This document shows, one piece after another, positions 17,188 through 25,923 of a stretch of 64,000 nucleotides of DNA. The stretch is from the NCBI RefSeq assembly GCF_000378165.1, contig NZ_KB899335.1:186001-250000 (forward strand), written 5' to 3'. Source of the stretch: Saccharibacter floricola DSM 15669 (GTDB lineage Bacteria > Pseudomonadota > Alphaproteobacteria > Acetobacterales > Acetobacteraceae). A program made the translations under genes and the position numbers. Within the stretch, counting starts at the first letter, position 1; every line of letters starts with the position of its first letter. The notes under the pieces were generated by a model. The model was given only the letters and a program-made list of their open reading frames with translations, made no database searches and was not told where the DNA came from.

Positions 17188-18489
17188 TTAGTTATTCATC
17201 GCATCAAAGAAGTCTTGGTTAGACTTACTATAGCGAAGCTTGTCGAGGAGGAAGTCCATCGCATCCATCGTGCCCATCGGGGCCAAGATGCGGCGGAGCA
17301 CCCACATTTTCGACAAGGCAGCACGATCCACCAACAATTCTTCTTTCCGCGTGCCAGACTTCGTGATGTCAATCGCAGGGAAGGTGCGTTTATCGGAAAG
17401 CTTACGATCAAGGATGAGCTCAGAGTTACCCGTGCCTTTGAACTCTTCAAAGATCACTTCATCCATACGTGAGCCCGTATCAATCAACGCTGTCGCGATA
17501 ATCGTGAGCGAGCCACCTTCTTCAATGTTACGCGCCGCACCGAAGAAACGCTTTGGACGTTGCAGCGCATTGGCATCAACACCACCGGTCAACACCTTAC
17601 CAGAAGACGGAACAACCGTATTGTAGGCACGCGCTAAACGAGTGATGGAATCAAGCAAAATGACCACATCACGTTTATGTTCAACGAGACGTTTGGCTTT
17701 TTCCAACACCATTTCCGTCACCTGAACATGACGGTTCGCAGGCTCATCAAACGTAGAAGCCACGACTTCACCGCGCACAGAGCGCGCCATGTCGGTCACT
17801 TCTTCAGGACGTTCATCAATGAGAAGAACGATCAGGAAAACGTCAGGATGGTTCGCGGTAATAGATGCCGCAATGCTCTGCAACATCACGGTTTTACCCG
17901 TACGTGGAGGAGCGACGATCAAGGCACGCTGGCCCATCCCGATAGGGGCAACCAGATCAATAACACGCGAGGTATGATCGCGCTGGTCACGGCGGCCTTT
18001 GCTCTTGGCCGTCTTCGGTGTTTTCTCGTCTTCCTTTGGTTCCGTTTCCATCCGCAAACGACGTTCTGGGAACAAAGGCGTTAAGTTGTCAAAATTAATG
18101 CGTGATCGGACAGTTTCCGGCGCTTCAAAATTGATCGTATTGACTTTTAGCAGAGAAAAGTAGCGCTCTCCGTCACGCGGAGCGCGGATTTCCCCTTCAA
18201 CCGTATCCCCTGGACGAAGGCCAAAACGGCGGACTTGGTTGGGTGAAATATAAATATCATCTGGCCCAGGGAGGAAGTTAGCCTCTGGGCTACGGAGAAA
18301 ACCAAATCCATCAGGAAGGATTTCGAGAGTACCTTCCCCATACACAATCTGGTCACGCTCAGCCAAGGTTTTGAGAATGGCAAACATGATGTCCTGCTTA
18401 CGCATGGACGAAGCATTCTCAATATCCAGCTCTTCAGCATAATCGAGCAGATCAGCAGGAGTTTTCTTCTTCAATTCGGCGAGATGCAT
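17188..18489 (-). CDS. rho: Transcription termination factor Rho
   Basis: A hexameric RNA-dependent ATPase that ends transcription. The 433-residue product starts with [21 protein letters not shown], the Rho N-terminal helical domain. It has the primary RNA-binding fold ([35 protein letters not shown]), an RNA-binding/ATPase core with the Walker [26 protein letters not shown], the Q-loop/R-loop [10 protein letters not shown] and [21 protein letters not shown] slightly charged insert ([18 protein letters not shown]) near residue 150-170 is variable in the family. It has a leader of about 270 bases. Confidence 0.97.
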   Translation of the reverse strand: MHLAELKKKTPADLLDYAEELDIENASSMRKQDIMFAILKTLAERDQIVYGEGTLEILPDGFGFLRSPEANFLPGPDDIYISPNQVRRFGLRPGDTVEGEIRAPRDGERYFSLLKVNTINFEAPETVRSRINFDNLTPLFPERRLRMETEPKEDEKTPKTAKSKGRRDQRDHTSRVIDLVAPIGMGQRALIVAPPRTGKTVMLQSIAASITANHPDVFLIVLLIDERPEEVTDMARSVRGEVVASTFDEPANRHVQVTEMVLEKAKRLVEHKRDVVILLDSITRLARAYNTVVPSSGKVLTGGVDANALQRPKRFFGAARNIEEGGSLTIIATALIDTGSRMDEVIFEEFKGTGNSELILDRKLSDKRTFPAIDITKSGTRKEELLVDRAALSKMWVLRRILAPMGTMDAMDFLLDKLRYSKSNQDFFDAMNN

Positions 18490-18760
18490 GAAAATATGCG
18501 CCTTGATGTGCCCCTTAGAGGGACAATATCTGACAGAAAGAGAAGATACACCGTCGGCATGGAAGCTCCACCAAGGGAGCCGAGCAAGAACGATAAGCTG
18601 AACAAACAGGCTATCAGAACATTTCCCGTAACAAAGACGGGACGAAAAATGGTGTATCCGATGCGGAGGGAACGATCAAAAGCAGGAAAACCTGCCCTGT
18701 TAAGATCGCTCTATTCCTTAGAGAAGGACCCTCCGCTCTGTCAAGACGCTCTTCCCTTAA
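18490..18760 (-). promoter_or_regulatory. Rho leader region with possible promoter and upstream hairpin
   Basis: The 271 bases between the GMC oxidoreductase stop and the rho start hold no gene. On the minus strand a TTGACA box (plus positions 18739-18744) could be a -35 element, but the -10 match (CTAAGG/TAAGGA) is poor. Further down, a GCAGG-tttt-CCTGC hairpin followed by TTTT (plus positions 18678-18695) could terminate the upstream transcript or attenuate rho. Long leaders with feedback control are known for rho genes, but I cannot show that here. Confidence 0.35.
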
Positions 18761-20305
18761 TTATAGGACTTTCATCATCGCTTCCGCTGTTCGCAAGGAA
18801 AGCGCCATGATCGTCAAGGCCGGGTTTGCTGCTCCTGCACTCGGGAATATTGAATGGTCACTGATCCACAAATTGTCGATGTCAAAGCTTTGCCCGTAAG
18901 GCGTGACCACGGCTTTCGCGCTATCTTTGCCCATACGGCATGTGCCAATCATATGGGCAGCGCGGCTGAAAACACGAATATCTTTCGCATCAACAGAGCG
19001 CCATAGAGCTGTCATCACGTCGGTTGCATGACGGTGCATGGCTTCTTCATTGGGGCCATAGCTGTAATCAATGCGCGGTTTGGGCAGACCAAAACCGTCC
19101 CGTTCCTCTGATAACGTCACGCGGTTTTCATCACGCGGGAGCGTTTCGCCATGCATCCCAATCCCGGCACTGTGGTTATAGTGGGCCAGTGTTCGCGCCA
19201 ATGATTCACCGCGTCGGTTACTGCCGCGCGCCAGCCCAGCCGTCCACGTAACGGGCATCATACCCAAAGACTGCAAAAGATAACCGCCCGCAAAATCAGC
19301 CCCTTTAGGGCGGATCATATCCTCCGTGATGGTCAGGGATGGATACCCCTTATTAGGCCGCATTTCGTCATCAAACACACCCCATACTTGGGTCGAGATA
19401 TGGGTCATATAATTGCGTCCCACTAAGCCGGAGCTATTAGCAAGCCCTGTATGGAGCAGCAGACGCGCTGTCTCCACAGCACCGGCGGAGAGCACAACAG
19501 AACGGCATTTTTGGCGTTCTTCTCGCCCAGCGCGCTGGTAAATCACGGCCGTAATTCGCCCTTGAGTGTCACGCTCAAAGCCTGTGACCATACAGCCTGG
19601 GCGTATCTCCCCACCATGCGCAACAGCCATCGGTAGCCAGGTATTATCGGCTCCCGACTTTGAACTATTACGGCACCCCTGATGGCACGCTCCGCAATTT
19701 TGGCACGCATCACGCCGCCCATAATAAGGCTGGTCACGTTCTTGGGTGACCAAAGCAACAGGACCATCAGCATGGCGCAAACCGACCTGGTCACAGGCAT
19801 CGCGCATTTTAAGCGCAGCTCCATTAGCGGCCGGTGGTGGGTACGCATAGCGACGCTGAGCATCCCATGGATAAGACGCAGGACCACTCACCCCGATAAA
19901 ATCCTCAACCCGCTCAATGTAAGGGAGCAGCTCATCATAGCCGAAAGGCCAGTCTTCGCCCTCTCCTGTCTCTGTTTTAAGCTGAAAATCACGCGGATCC
20001 ATTCGCGGCAAAAAAGCACCATAATGGAGCAGCGACCCACCAACGCCCGTGCCACTATTATTACCGCCAAAGGCTTGGGGCGTTGTACCGCCAGAGAGGC
20101 GCTCATGACGCCAATAGAGCTCCTGAGCACCCATTTCATCAGGTGTATAGCGGTTTGCGTCAAATTTAGGCCCAGCTTCTAAAGCCACAACCGTGCGTCC
20201 TTGCCGGGCAAGTTCAGCCATTAATGGCGCGCCACCTGCGCCCGTACCGACGATAACGGTATCAACGACTTTATTGGCAGAAAACCGTGTCATTGTCTCA
20301 TTCAT
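18761..20305 (-). CDS. GMC-family FAD dehydrogenase with cysteine cluster motif
   Basis: A 514-residue glucose-methanol-choline oxidoreductase. It has the N-terminal FAD fold VIVGTGAGGAPLMAELA, GTGVGGSLLHYGAF for flavin binding, and the C-terminal GTCRMG and DHSIFPSAGAANPALTIMALSLR blocks. At about residues 201-211 lies C-x2-C-x2-C-x3-C (CQNCGACHQGC), a spacing that suits an iron-sulfur cluster, as in FAD-dependent glucose dehydrogenases. The substrate (sugar, alcohol or acid) is unknown. There is no Tat signal and no cytochrome partner nearby. The ATG at 20305 has GGAAG upstream. It lies downstream of the subunit-3-like gene but after a 330-base structured spacer. Confidence 0.82.
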   Translation of the reverse strand: MNETMTRFSANKVVDTVIVGTGAGGAPLMAELARQGRTVVALEAGPKFDANRYTPDEMGAQELYWRHERLSGGTTPQAFGGNNSGTGVGGSLLHYGAFLPRMDPRDFQLKTETGEGEDWPFGYDELLPYIERVEDFIGVSGPASYPWDAQRRYAYPPPAANGAALKMRDACDQVGLRHADGPVALVTQERDQPYYGRRDACQNCGACHQGCRNSSKSGADNTWLPMAVAHGGEIRPGCMVTGFERDTQGRITAVIYQRAGREERQKCRSVVLSAGAVETARLLLHTGLANSSGLVGRNYMTHISTQVWGVFDDEMRPNKGYPSLTITEDMIRPKGADFAGGYLLQSLGMMPVTWTAGLARGSNRRGESLARTLAHYNHSAGIGMHGETLPRDENRVTLSEERDGFGLPKPRIDYSYGPNEEAMHRHATDVMTALWRSVDAKDIRVFSRAAHMIGTCRMGKDSAKAVVTPYGQSFDIDNLWISDHSIFPSAGAANPALTIMALSLRTAEAMMKVL

Positions 20306-20635
20306 GAACGCACTTCCGTAGATGTGTGTGTACTGGGGTACATGGGGATTGTACGACCCCATGACCGTGTGGGTACCGAGTACCGGGGACGGTACTGTAC
20401 CCGGTTATAAAAAGGGGATTGTACACAGCCTTACTGTGGACAATTCTGGATAACGTGCTGCACCCTTTGAGAAAGCTTAGCCTTAGAGTTGTACACAGTG
20501 TGAGTAAGATGGGGTACATTTTTAGAAAGCCGGGTACCACAGTACTCACAGGCTTCCTCTCCATCTCCATCTTTTTCTCTTTTTATATTTATTATTAGGG
20601 AGAGAACACTTTCCTGTGCATTGATCATCTCGCAC
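20306..20635 (-). other. Intergenic spacer rich in GTAC-centred hairpins
   Basis: This 330-base gap between the subunit-3-like gene and the GMC gene has no open frame of interest. It holds twelve GTAC tetranucleotides between 20330 and 20545, far above chance (about one per 256 bases). At least three are inside clear hairpins: 20342-20362 (stem atgggg/ccccat), 20371-20402 (gggtac-gtaccg / cggtac-gtaccc) and 20418-20444 (attgt-a-cacag / ctgtg-g-acaat). The decamer ttgtacacag occurs twice (20419 and 20489). The part at 20575-20600 is very AT-rich. Its role is unknown; see findings. Confidence 0.6.
20371..20402 (-). repeat. Strong GTAC inverted repeat
   Basis: Arms gggtac + gtaccg (20371-20385) and cggtac + gtaccc (20390-20402) face each other around ggga. 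Each arm holds two GTAC units, so the whole 32 bases folds into a nearly perfect stem-loop. It is the core of the GTAC cluster upstream of the GMC gene. A transcriptional pause, RNA-stability element or operator are all possible. Confidence 0.7.
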
Positions 20636-21238
20636 TCACAATCCTTCAAAGAGATCACGTTGGTTTAACCCAATTTCTTGGAAGCCTTGGAGATGATCAT
20701 CCCCACCTGTCAAAAGAGCTGAAATATCCAGCGCCTCTTGAACGACCGGATGAGCAAAAAAAGTGCCTATAATATCGGCTCGAAGATCACAGCTCCACAG
20801 AGACATCTGATGAGGCGTTAAAGACGTTGGCACAGCTTCAGGAAGAGTTCCTTCCAAGGCGTGATCAAGAAGCTCCCCACGCTGAGCGGATGAGAGAGTG
20901 TGGTATGAACGGTGATGACGTGCATGAGCGTGCGCTTCAATGCTGTGTAACCCTTTCTCCCAAGCCTCTTTATCAGCTGGGAGATCAGCATAACGCCAGC
21001 CATCACGTAACCCATCTAATGCCTGATCGAGAAGGAAAGCTAATGGCACATTAACGCCATCGGGTAAGAGGAGATGTTGAGGGAGAATATCGTCACAGAT
21101 TCGCTCTAAAAGCGAAAAAGAGTCGAGCGAAAGATGGCAGGGCCGCTCTTGCGGACTGTCCAACCGATCTAAAAGCAGAGCACGAGTTCGTGATGAAAGA
21201 TGCGCTGACTCTAGGAGAGAAGGCGATGTTAGGGTCAT
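20636..21238 (-). CDS. Gluconate 2-dehydrogenase subunit 3-like protein
   Basis: A 200-residue protein whose centre matches the small (gamma) subunit of membrane FAD dehydrogenases: LLERICDDILPQ, PDGVNVPLAFLLDQAL and LSSAQRGELLDHALEG follow the family order. Such subunits normally help the GMC-type large subunit fold and be exported. I see no Tat or Sec signal here, even in the longer in-frame extension from a TTG at 21379. ATG at 21238; a TATAAT box lies only 12 bases before it, so the message may be nearly leaderless. The large subunit is downstream, past the GTAC-rich spacer. Confidence 0.65.
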   Translation of the reverse strand: MTLTSPSLLESAHLSSRTRALLLDRLDSPQERPCHLSLDSFSLLERICDDILPQHLLLPDGVNVPLAFLLDQALDGLRDGWRYADLPADKEAWEKGLHSIEAHAHARHHRSYHTLSSAQRGELLDHALEGTLPEAVPTSLTPHQMSLWSCDLRADIIGTFFAHPVVQEALDISALLTGGDDHLQGFQEIGLNQRDLFEGL

Positions 21239-21250
21239 AACAGAGGGACC

Positions 21251-21256
21251 ATTATA
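21251..21256 (-). promoter_or_regulatory. Possible -10 box just before the subunit-3-like gene
   Basis: Read on the minus strand this is TATAAT, 12 bases ahead of the ATG at 21238. No good -35 is seen at 16-18 bases. If used, the 5' leader would be only a few bases long. Confidence 0.3.
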
Positions 21257-21380
21257 GAAGATATCATGGAACAACTCTTCCCGTTTGGCTGAAAAATACG
21301 GTATCGTGAACCGGAAAAGATGTTCTTCTTTAAGGAAAGCATCTTCTTTTATTGTTAATGTCTGCACGACAGGAGCCAAA

Positions 21381-22478
21381 ATGACGGTTGAGATCCAGGT
21401 GCCCGTTTTGGGTGAAAGCCTTAATACGGCGACAGTGGCACGCTGGTTAAAAAAGCCTGGAGACTACGTGCAGGCCGGTGAGATTATCGTTGAGCTGGAA
21501 ACAGATAAAGTCACCTTAGATGTGCCCGCCCCTGCATCCGGTCAGTTGCAAAAAGGGCGGTCTGAAGGGGAGGATGTGGAGGTCGGCCATGTGCTGGCAA
21601 CGATAGATGAAACGGCCACAGCTCCTGCTCCTCCAAAAAAGGCTGAGAAGACCGTAGCAGACAAAGCAGAAGCGGCACCTCCTGCACAAAAGGCTCACTC
21701 AGCGCCACAGAAGGCGCCTGAGAGGCCTGTAGAGGATAAAACGCCCAGCGCACCCGTTCCACCAGTGCCCCCATCAGAGGGCGAGCGGCGGGTGCCTATG
21801 AGCCGGTTGCGTAAAACCGTTGCACGAAATCTCAAAGAGGCACAGAACACAGCGGCTCTTTTAACGACATTCAACGAAGTTGATATGACAGCTGTTCGTG
21901 AGCTTCGTGCCCTTTATCGGGACAAATTTGCCGAAAAACATGAGGGTACACGCCTTGGGTTTATGTCCTTTTTCGCTAAAGCGGTGACGGGTGCGTTAAA
22001 AGATTACCCAGCTTTGAATGCGCGGATTGATGGCGATGAGGTCGTTTACCGTGATCATGTTAATCTCGGTATTGCTGTCGGTACAGAACGCGGCCTCGTT
22101 GTGCCGGTATTGCGACAGGCTGAAACGATGAGCTTTGCGTCGATTGAGCGTCAAGTTGCTGATTATGGGAAGCGTGCACGTTCTGGGAACTTGGCTCTTG
22201 AAGAATTAAGTGGAGGAAGCTTCACTATCACCAATGGCGGTATTTTTGGCTCGCTTTTGTCCACGCCGATCGTCAATGGCCCTCAATCGGGTGTTTTAGG
22301 CATGCATGCCATTCAAGAACGTCCTGTTGCTCGTCATGGCGAAGTGGTGATCCGTCCCATGATGTATGTGGCACTGACATATGATCATCGACTTGTTGAT
22401 GGGCGTGAAGCGGTGAGTTTTCTAGTACGGCTCAAAGAGTTAATTGAAGACCCAAGACGGCTTCTCTTGGATTTATAA
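21381..22478 (+). CDS. sucB: Dihydrolipoyl succinyltransferase-like E2, lacking the E3-binding domain
   Basis: The acyl-transferring core enzyme of a 2-oxoacid dehydrogenase complex, most like the 2-oxoglutarate type. The N-terminal lipoyl domain (residues 1-77) has [14 protein letters not shown] with lipoyl-lysine K43. A Pro/Ala/Lys-rich linker (about 78-133) leads to the catalytic domain (from about 137), ending with [11 protein letters not shown], which has His336 and Asp340. At 365 residues it is shorter than the usual 400 or more, because the peripheral subunit-binding domain that anchors E3 is not present in the linker. AGGAG is 6 bases before the ATG at 21381. It stands alone, without sucA or lpd. 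Confidence 0.85.
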   Translation: MTVEIQVPVLGESLNTATVARWLKKPGDYVQAGEIIVELETDKVTLDVPAPASGQLQKGRSEGEDVEVGHVLATIDETATAPAPPKKAEKTVADKAEAAPPAQKAHSAPQKAPERPVEDKTPSAPVPPVPPSEGERRVPMSRLRKTVARNLKEAQNTAALLTTFNEVDMTAVRELRALYRDKFAEKHEGTRLGFMSFFAKAVTGALKDYPALNARIDGDEVVYRDHVNLGIAVGTERGLVVPVLRQAETMSFASIERQVADYGKRARSGNLALEELSGGSFTITNGGIFGSLLSTPIVNGPQSGVLGMHAIQERPVARHGEVVIRPMMYVALTYDHRLVDGREAVSFLVRLKELIEDPRRLLLDL

Positions 22479-22495
22479 GCCACCGTTATGCGTAT

Positions 22496-22536
22496 AAAAA
22501 AGTCCGACCCTTCAGAGATGAAAGGTCGGACTTTTT
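22496..22536. terminator. Bidirectional terminator after sucB
   Basis: Arms agtccgacc and ggtcggact form a 9-bp stem, with A-run before (aaaaa) and T-run after (ttttt). It can serve both sucB and the converging DUF3597 gene. Confidence 0.9.
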
Positions 22537-22570
22537 AACGAATGATGCCTACTAGATGGGCACGAAAAGC

Positions 22571-22972
22571 TTATTGGCCCCAATTTGAGGGAAGCTTTCC
22601 ACCATTTTGAGCGAGTTCTGAGTAGACTTGCTTGATCAGCCACACATTCATTGTCGCGGTGTCATTTTTATCACCGCTATAATGAAGCTCATCAGCGAGT
22701 TTCTGGCGGGATGTCAGAGAGCTATCCAACCCAAGAAGCTTCAGCAGATCCACAATTGAGGTCTGATAATTTGAAGGCTGACCCGCTTTAGCCGCGAGGT
22801 CTTTTAACACAGCTTCAACATCAACCTGCGCAACAGAAGGGGCCGCTCCAGATTCAGCAGAAGGAGCCGCAGCGGGGGCTGAGGCAGCCTGTGGTGCTTC
22901 AGCCGCTTGAGCGGAGGAAGACCCCGCAGCGAAGTGAACGACCTTAGAGACGATATCGCTAAACAATCCCAT
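22571..22972 (-). CDS. DUF3597 domain-containing protein
   Basis: A 133-residue protein. It starts with MGLFSDIVSKVV, continues with an Ala/Pro/Ser-rich linker to about residue 50, and ends in a compact domain (VDVEAVLKDLAAKAG ... SIVDLLKLLGLDSSLTSRQKLADELHYSG) that is the DUF3597 family pattern. The function of this family is unknown, though it often resembles small domains of cell-envelope proteins. No signal peptide is evident. It is a single gene, read toward the sucB terminator. Confidence 0.85.
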   Translation of the reverse strand: MGLFSDIVSKVVHFAAGSSSAQAAEAPQAASAPAAAPSAESGAAPSVAQVDVEAVLKDLAAKAGQPSNYQTSIVDLLKLLGLDSSLTSRQKLADELHYSGDKNDTATMNVWLIKQVYSELAQNGGKLPSNWGQ

Positions 22973-23042
22973 GAGAAAACTCCTTTGTCATGACAGAGAA
23001 CCTTTCCTACCGAAGAAGAGGCAGGAAAGGCATGATCATGGC

Positions 23043-24338
23043 TTAGTAACGGTAAAGATCGTGTTTAAAAGGCCCCTCGACAGAGACGCCAATGTAATCG
23101 GCTTGCGCTTTGGTCATTTTAGAAAGCTTTGCACCGACCTTCTCAAGATGAAGGGCAGCAACCTTTTCATCAAGGATTTTAGGCAGCGTATAAACTTTAG
23201 CTTCATACGTACCAGGCTCTGACGTCCAAAGTTCAATCTGAGCCAATGTCTGGTTGGTGAAGGAGGCGGACATCACAAAGGATGGATGGCCCGTCGCATT
23301 CCCCAGATTAACCAAGCGGCCTTCAGAAAGAAGAATGATGCGGCGGTTTGGTGCCAGCTCAATTTCATCAACCTGTGGCTTAATGTTGGTCCATTTATGA
23401 TTGCGCAGGGCAGAGACCTGAATTTCGCTGTCAAAATGGCCGATGTTAGAAACAATAGCGCGGTCTTTCATGGCACGCATATGTTCAATGGTGATGATAT
23501 CTTCGTTCCCTGTGCAGGTGACAAAAATATCGCCACGAGGAGCAGCATCGTCCATTGTGACGACTTCATAGCCTTCCATGGCAGCTTGAAGAGCGCAGAT
23601 AGGGTCGACTTCTGTCACAAGAACGCGGCAGCCTGCATTGCGGAGGGAGGCAGCAGAGCCTTTACCCACATCACCGTACCCTGCAACAACAGCAACCTTA
23701 CCGGCCATCATCACATCGGTGCCACGGCGGATGGCATCGACCAAGCTTTCACGACATCCATAAAGATTATCGAACTTGGATTTTGTCACGCTGTCATTGA
23801 CGTTGAAGGCAGGGACTTTCAGCTTCCCTTCGCGCTCCATTTCCCACAGACGATGCACACCCGTGGTTGTTTCTTCGGACAGACCACGCACATCCTTGAG
23901 GAGTTCAGGATATTTTTCATGCATCAATGTGGTGAGGTCGCCCCCATCATCAAGGATCATGTTGGGTGTCCACCCATCAGGGCCCTTGACGGTCTGCTCA
24001 ATGCACCACCAAAATTCTTCGTCTGTCAGGCCTTTCCAAGCGAAGACCGGCACCCCAGCAGCGGCAATAGCAGCGGCAGCTTGATCTTGTGTGGAGAACA
24101 CATTGCAAGAAGACCAACGTACACTTGCCCCTAAAGCGACGAGCGTTTCAATCAGCACTGCGGTCTGAATGGTCATATGCAGGCAACCGGCGATGCGTGC
24201 CCCTGCGAGAGGTTGGCTCTCACCATATTCTTCGCGAAGAGCCATCAAACCGGGCATTTCACCTTCAGCAATGGAGATTTCTTTGCGACCCCAATCCGCA
24301 AGGGAAAGATCGCGAACTTTATAGTCCTGTGTCGCCAT
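23043..24338 (-). CDS. ahcY: Adenosylhomocysteinase AhcY
   Basis: Hydrolyses S-adenosylhomocysteine to adenosine and homocysteine, clearing the product inhibitor of methyltransferases. The 431-residue protein has the NAD-binding motif [23 protein letters not shown]. Further family blocks are [37 protein letters not shown], the [21 protein letters not shown] segment with the catalytic lysine, and [10 protein letters not shown]. It ends with the usual C-terminal tail (KHDLYRY). It probably has its own promoter in the 286-base gap upstream. I looked for an SAH riboswitch there and saw no convincing one. Confidence 0.97.
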   Translation of the reverse strand: MATQDYKVRDLSLADWGRKEISIAEGEMPGLMALREEYGESQPLAGARIAGCLHMTIQTAVLIETLVALGASVRWSSCNVFSTQDQAAAAIAAAGVPVFAWKGLTDEEFWWCIEQTVKGPDGWTPNMILDDGGDLTTLMHEKYPELLKDVRGLSEETTTGVHRLWEMEREGKLKVPAFNVNDSVTKSKFDNLYGCRESLVDAIRRGTDVMMAGKVAVVAGYGDVGKGSAASLRNAGCRVLVTEVDPICALQAAMEGYEVVTMDDAAPRGDIFVTCTGNEDIITIEHMRAMKDRAIVSNIGHFDSEIQVSALRNHKWTNIKPQVDEIELAPNRRIILLSEGRLVNLGNATGHPSFVMSASFTNQTLAQIELWTSEPGTYEAKVYTLPKILDEKVAALHLEKVGAKLSKMTKAQADYIGVSVEGPFKHDLYRY

Positions 24339-24446
24339 GACATGTTCCTTATCTGTCAGTCATTGGGTTGACGGAAATGGAGTAGAACGTAAACGCTCTT
24401 CTAGTCCCCATAACGATAGAGGGAACTATAAAGCTTTGCTCAAGAG

Positions 24447-24473
24447 GTGGAAAGAAGAGGCTGCTTCTTCCAC
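24447..24473. other. Hairpin in the ahcY-CorA divergent gap
   Basis: Arms gtggaaagaag and cttcttccac form a 10-bp stem with one bulged A and a 6-base loop. It lies midway in the 286 bases between divergent ahcY and the CorA-type gene. With no T-run it is not an obvious terminator. Nothing else recognisable is in the gap. Confidence 0.35.
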
Positions 24474-24624
24474 AGAACATTCAGAAAAAATGCATTTAAT
24501 ATTGCGTTTGACGATATGACGTGTCAGAGACCGGAAGATTATATGGAGTGAGGGCCATTATGACGTGGAGACCTTCATTCTATAAATGTTTTTGGTGATG
24601 TTTCTGCCATGAAGGGAGGATGCC

Positions 24625-25713
24625 GTGTCCGATAACACTGCCCGCAACTTTCCCTTCACGGTGTTAGATCCATCATTACGCGGGGGCAAAAAGCCCACGA
24701 TTGCTCACGGGCTTGTTTGGGCGATTGGTGTTTCCCCTGGCAAAGAGCTGCACTCTTTAGATGCAGAGACCGTTCAAGCGCTTCTTGCTCCCTCTTCGTC
24801 ATCAAATGCTCATCTGGATAAAGCAACCCGAGGGTGGGACTGGGCGTGGCTTCATTTTGATACGGTGCATAGTTCAGCACGTGCCCATGTCGCACAACTT
24901 AGAGATTTCCCCGAAGAAGCCGGGGCCATGCTGGCTGAGACGGATTACAGCATTGCCCTTGAAGCAGAAGATGACCGCGTATGGGGCGCTTTGCCTGCTT
25001 TTGATGATGCCCTTGCTGAAGAAGACCGTGAGATTTGTGCATGGCGCTTTGCGATGAGTGAGGAGCTGCTCATTACAACGCGCCGCACGCCAATCCCAGT
25101 GTTAGGGACGGCTTACCGGTCATTACGAGGGCGTGGTATTCCGCCTAATCCTGCTGGTGTTATTGATCGTGTGTTGCGTGACTTCACAGGCACAGTGCGG
25201 CGGCAGCTGGCTCAGCTTGATGATGAGCTTGACCGTGCTGAGGATGTTTTGCTGACCATTGAGCATGGTTCTGATCTTGGGCATTTGGGCGGTATCGTTG
25301 GTAAAGTGCGGCGCCGGGCGACAGAGCTTCGGCGTGTGGTGATGCCGATTGATCGTGTGCTGCGTGATGAAGATTTGGAACTGCCTGAATGGGCAGAAGA
25401 TGATTTGCGCGATCGCGCTGAACAGCAAATTCACGCAGCGCTTGATGACCTTATTGCGCTTCAAGACCGAGCACGGTCGCTACAAGATGAGCTCGCATCA
25501 GGCCAAGCTGAAGAAACTAACCGCCGGCTTTATATTCTCACTATTGTGACGACGCTCATGCTTCCAGCAACGTTTGTGACTGGATTCTTTGGCATGAATA
25601 CGGGAGGCATGTTCCTTGCTGAAGGTGGATGGGGAACTGTGCTCGCTGGGGGGTGCTGCTTCCTTTCTATGGCAGTGACCTTTATTTTTATGAAGCTAGC
25701 GCGATTGCTGTAG
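24625..25713 (+). CDS. zntB: CorA/ZntB-type divalent metal transporter
   Basis: A 362-residue member of the CorA family. It has a long soluble N-terminal part, a coiled-coil stalk (EQQIHAALDDLIALQDRARSLQDELASG), and two membrane helices at the C-terminus joined by the GMN motif (FFGMNTGGMF). The end lacks the longer charged tail of CorA and resembles ZntB, which moves zinc; the metal cannot be read from sequence alone. The start is GTG at 24625 with a strong GGGAGGA 4 bases upstream. No partner gene is needed, as these proteins are homopentamers. Confidence 0.8.
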   Translation: MSDNTARNFPFTVLDPSLRGGKKPTIAHGLVWAIGVSPGKELHSLDAETVQALLAPSSSSNAHLDKATRGWDWAWLHFDTVHSSARAHVAQLRDFPEEAGAMLAETDYSIALEAEDDRVWGALPAFDDALAEEDREICAWRFAMSEELLITTRRTPIPVLGTAYRSLRGRGIPPNPAGVIDRVLRDFTGTVRRQLAQLDDELDRAEDVLLTIEHGSDLGHLGGIVGKVRRRATELRRVVMPIDRVLRDEDLELPEWAEDDLRDRAEQQIHAALDDLIALQDRARSLQDELASGQAEETNRRLYILTIVTTLMLPATFVTGFFGMNTGGMFLAEGGWGTVLAGGCCFLSMAVTFIFMKLARLL

Positions 25714-25923
25714 GGGTGAGTTTGTACTTCTTTTACCGGAAAGAGCGTATTTTTTCGATCACGTTATAGACAGAAGCTTGATGTGAGCCCATCTGTGTAG
25801 AAGGGGAAGATCCTTTCCACGAAAAATCAGAACGGTCGATTAGAGAAACAGGATCAATTGTCTTTACTCTTTAGTGGTCATGATTACAGTCAAGACCAGA
25901 TAGAAAAGGTAGGAGACCTTAAC

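Noticed and set aside
24339-24624. SAH riboswitch upstream of ahcY
   Set aside because: Such elements are common ahead of ahcY, but the leader lacks the conserved core and pairing I would need.
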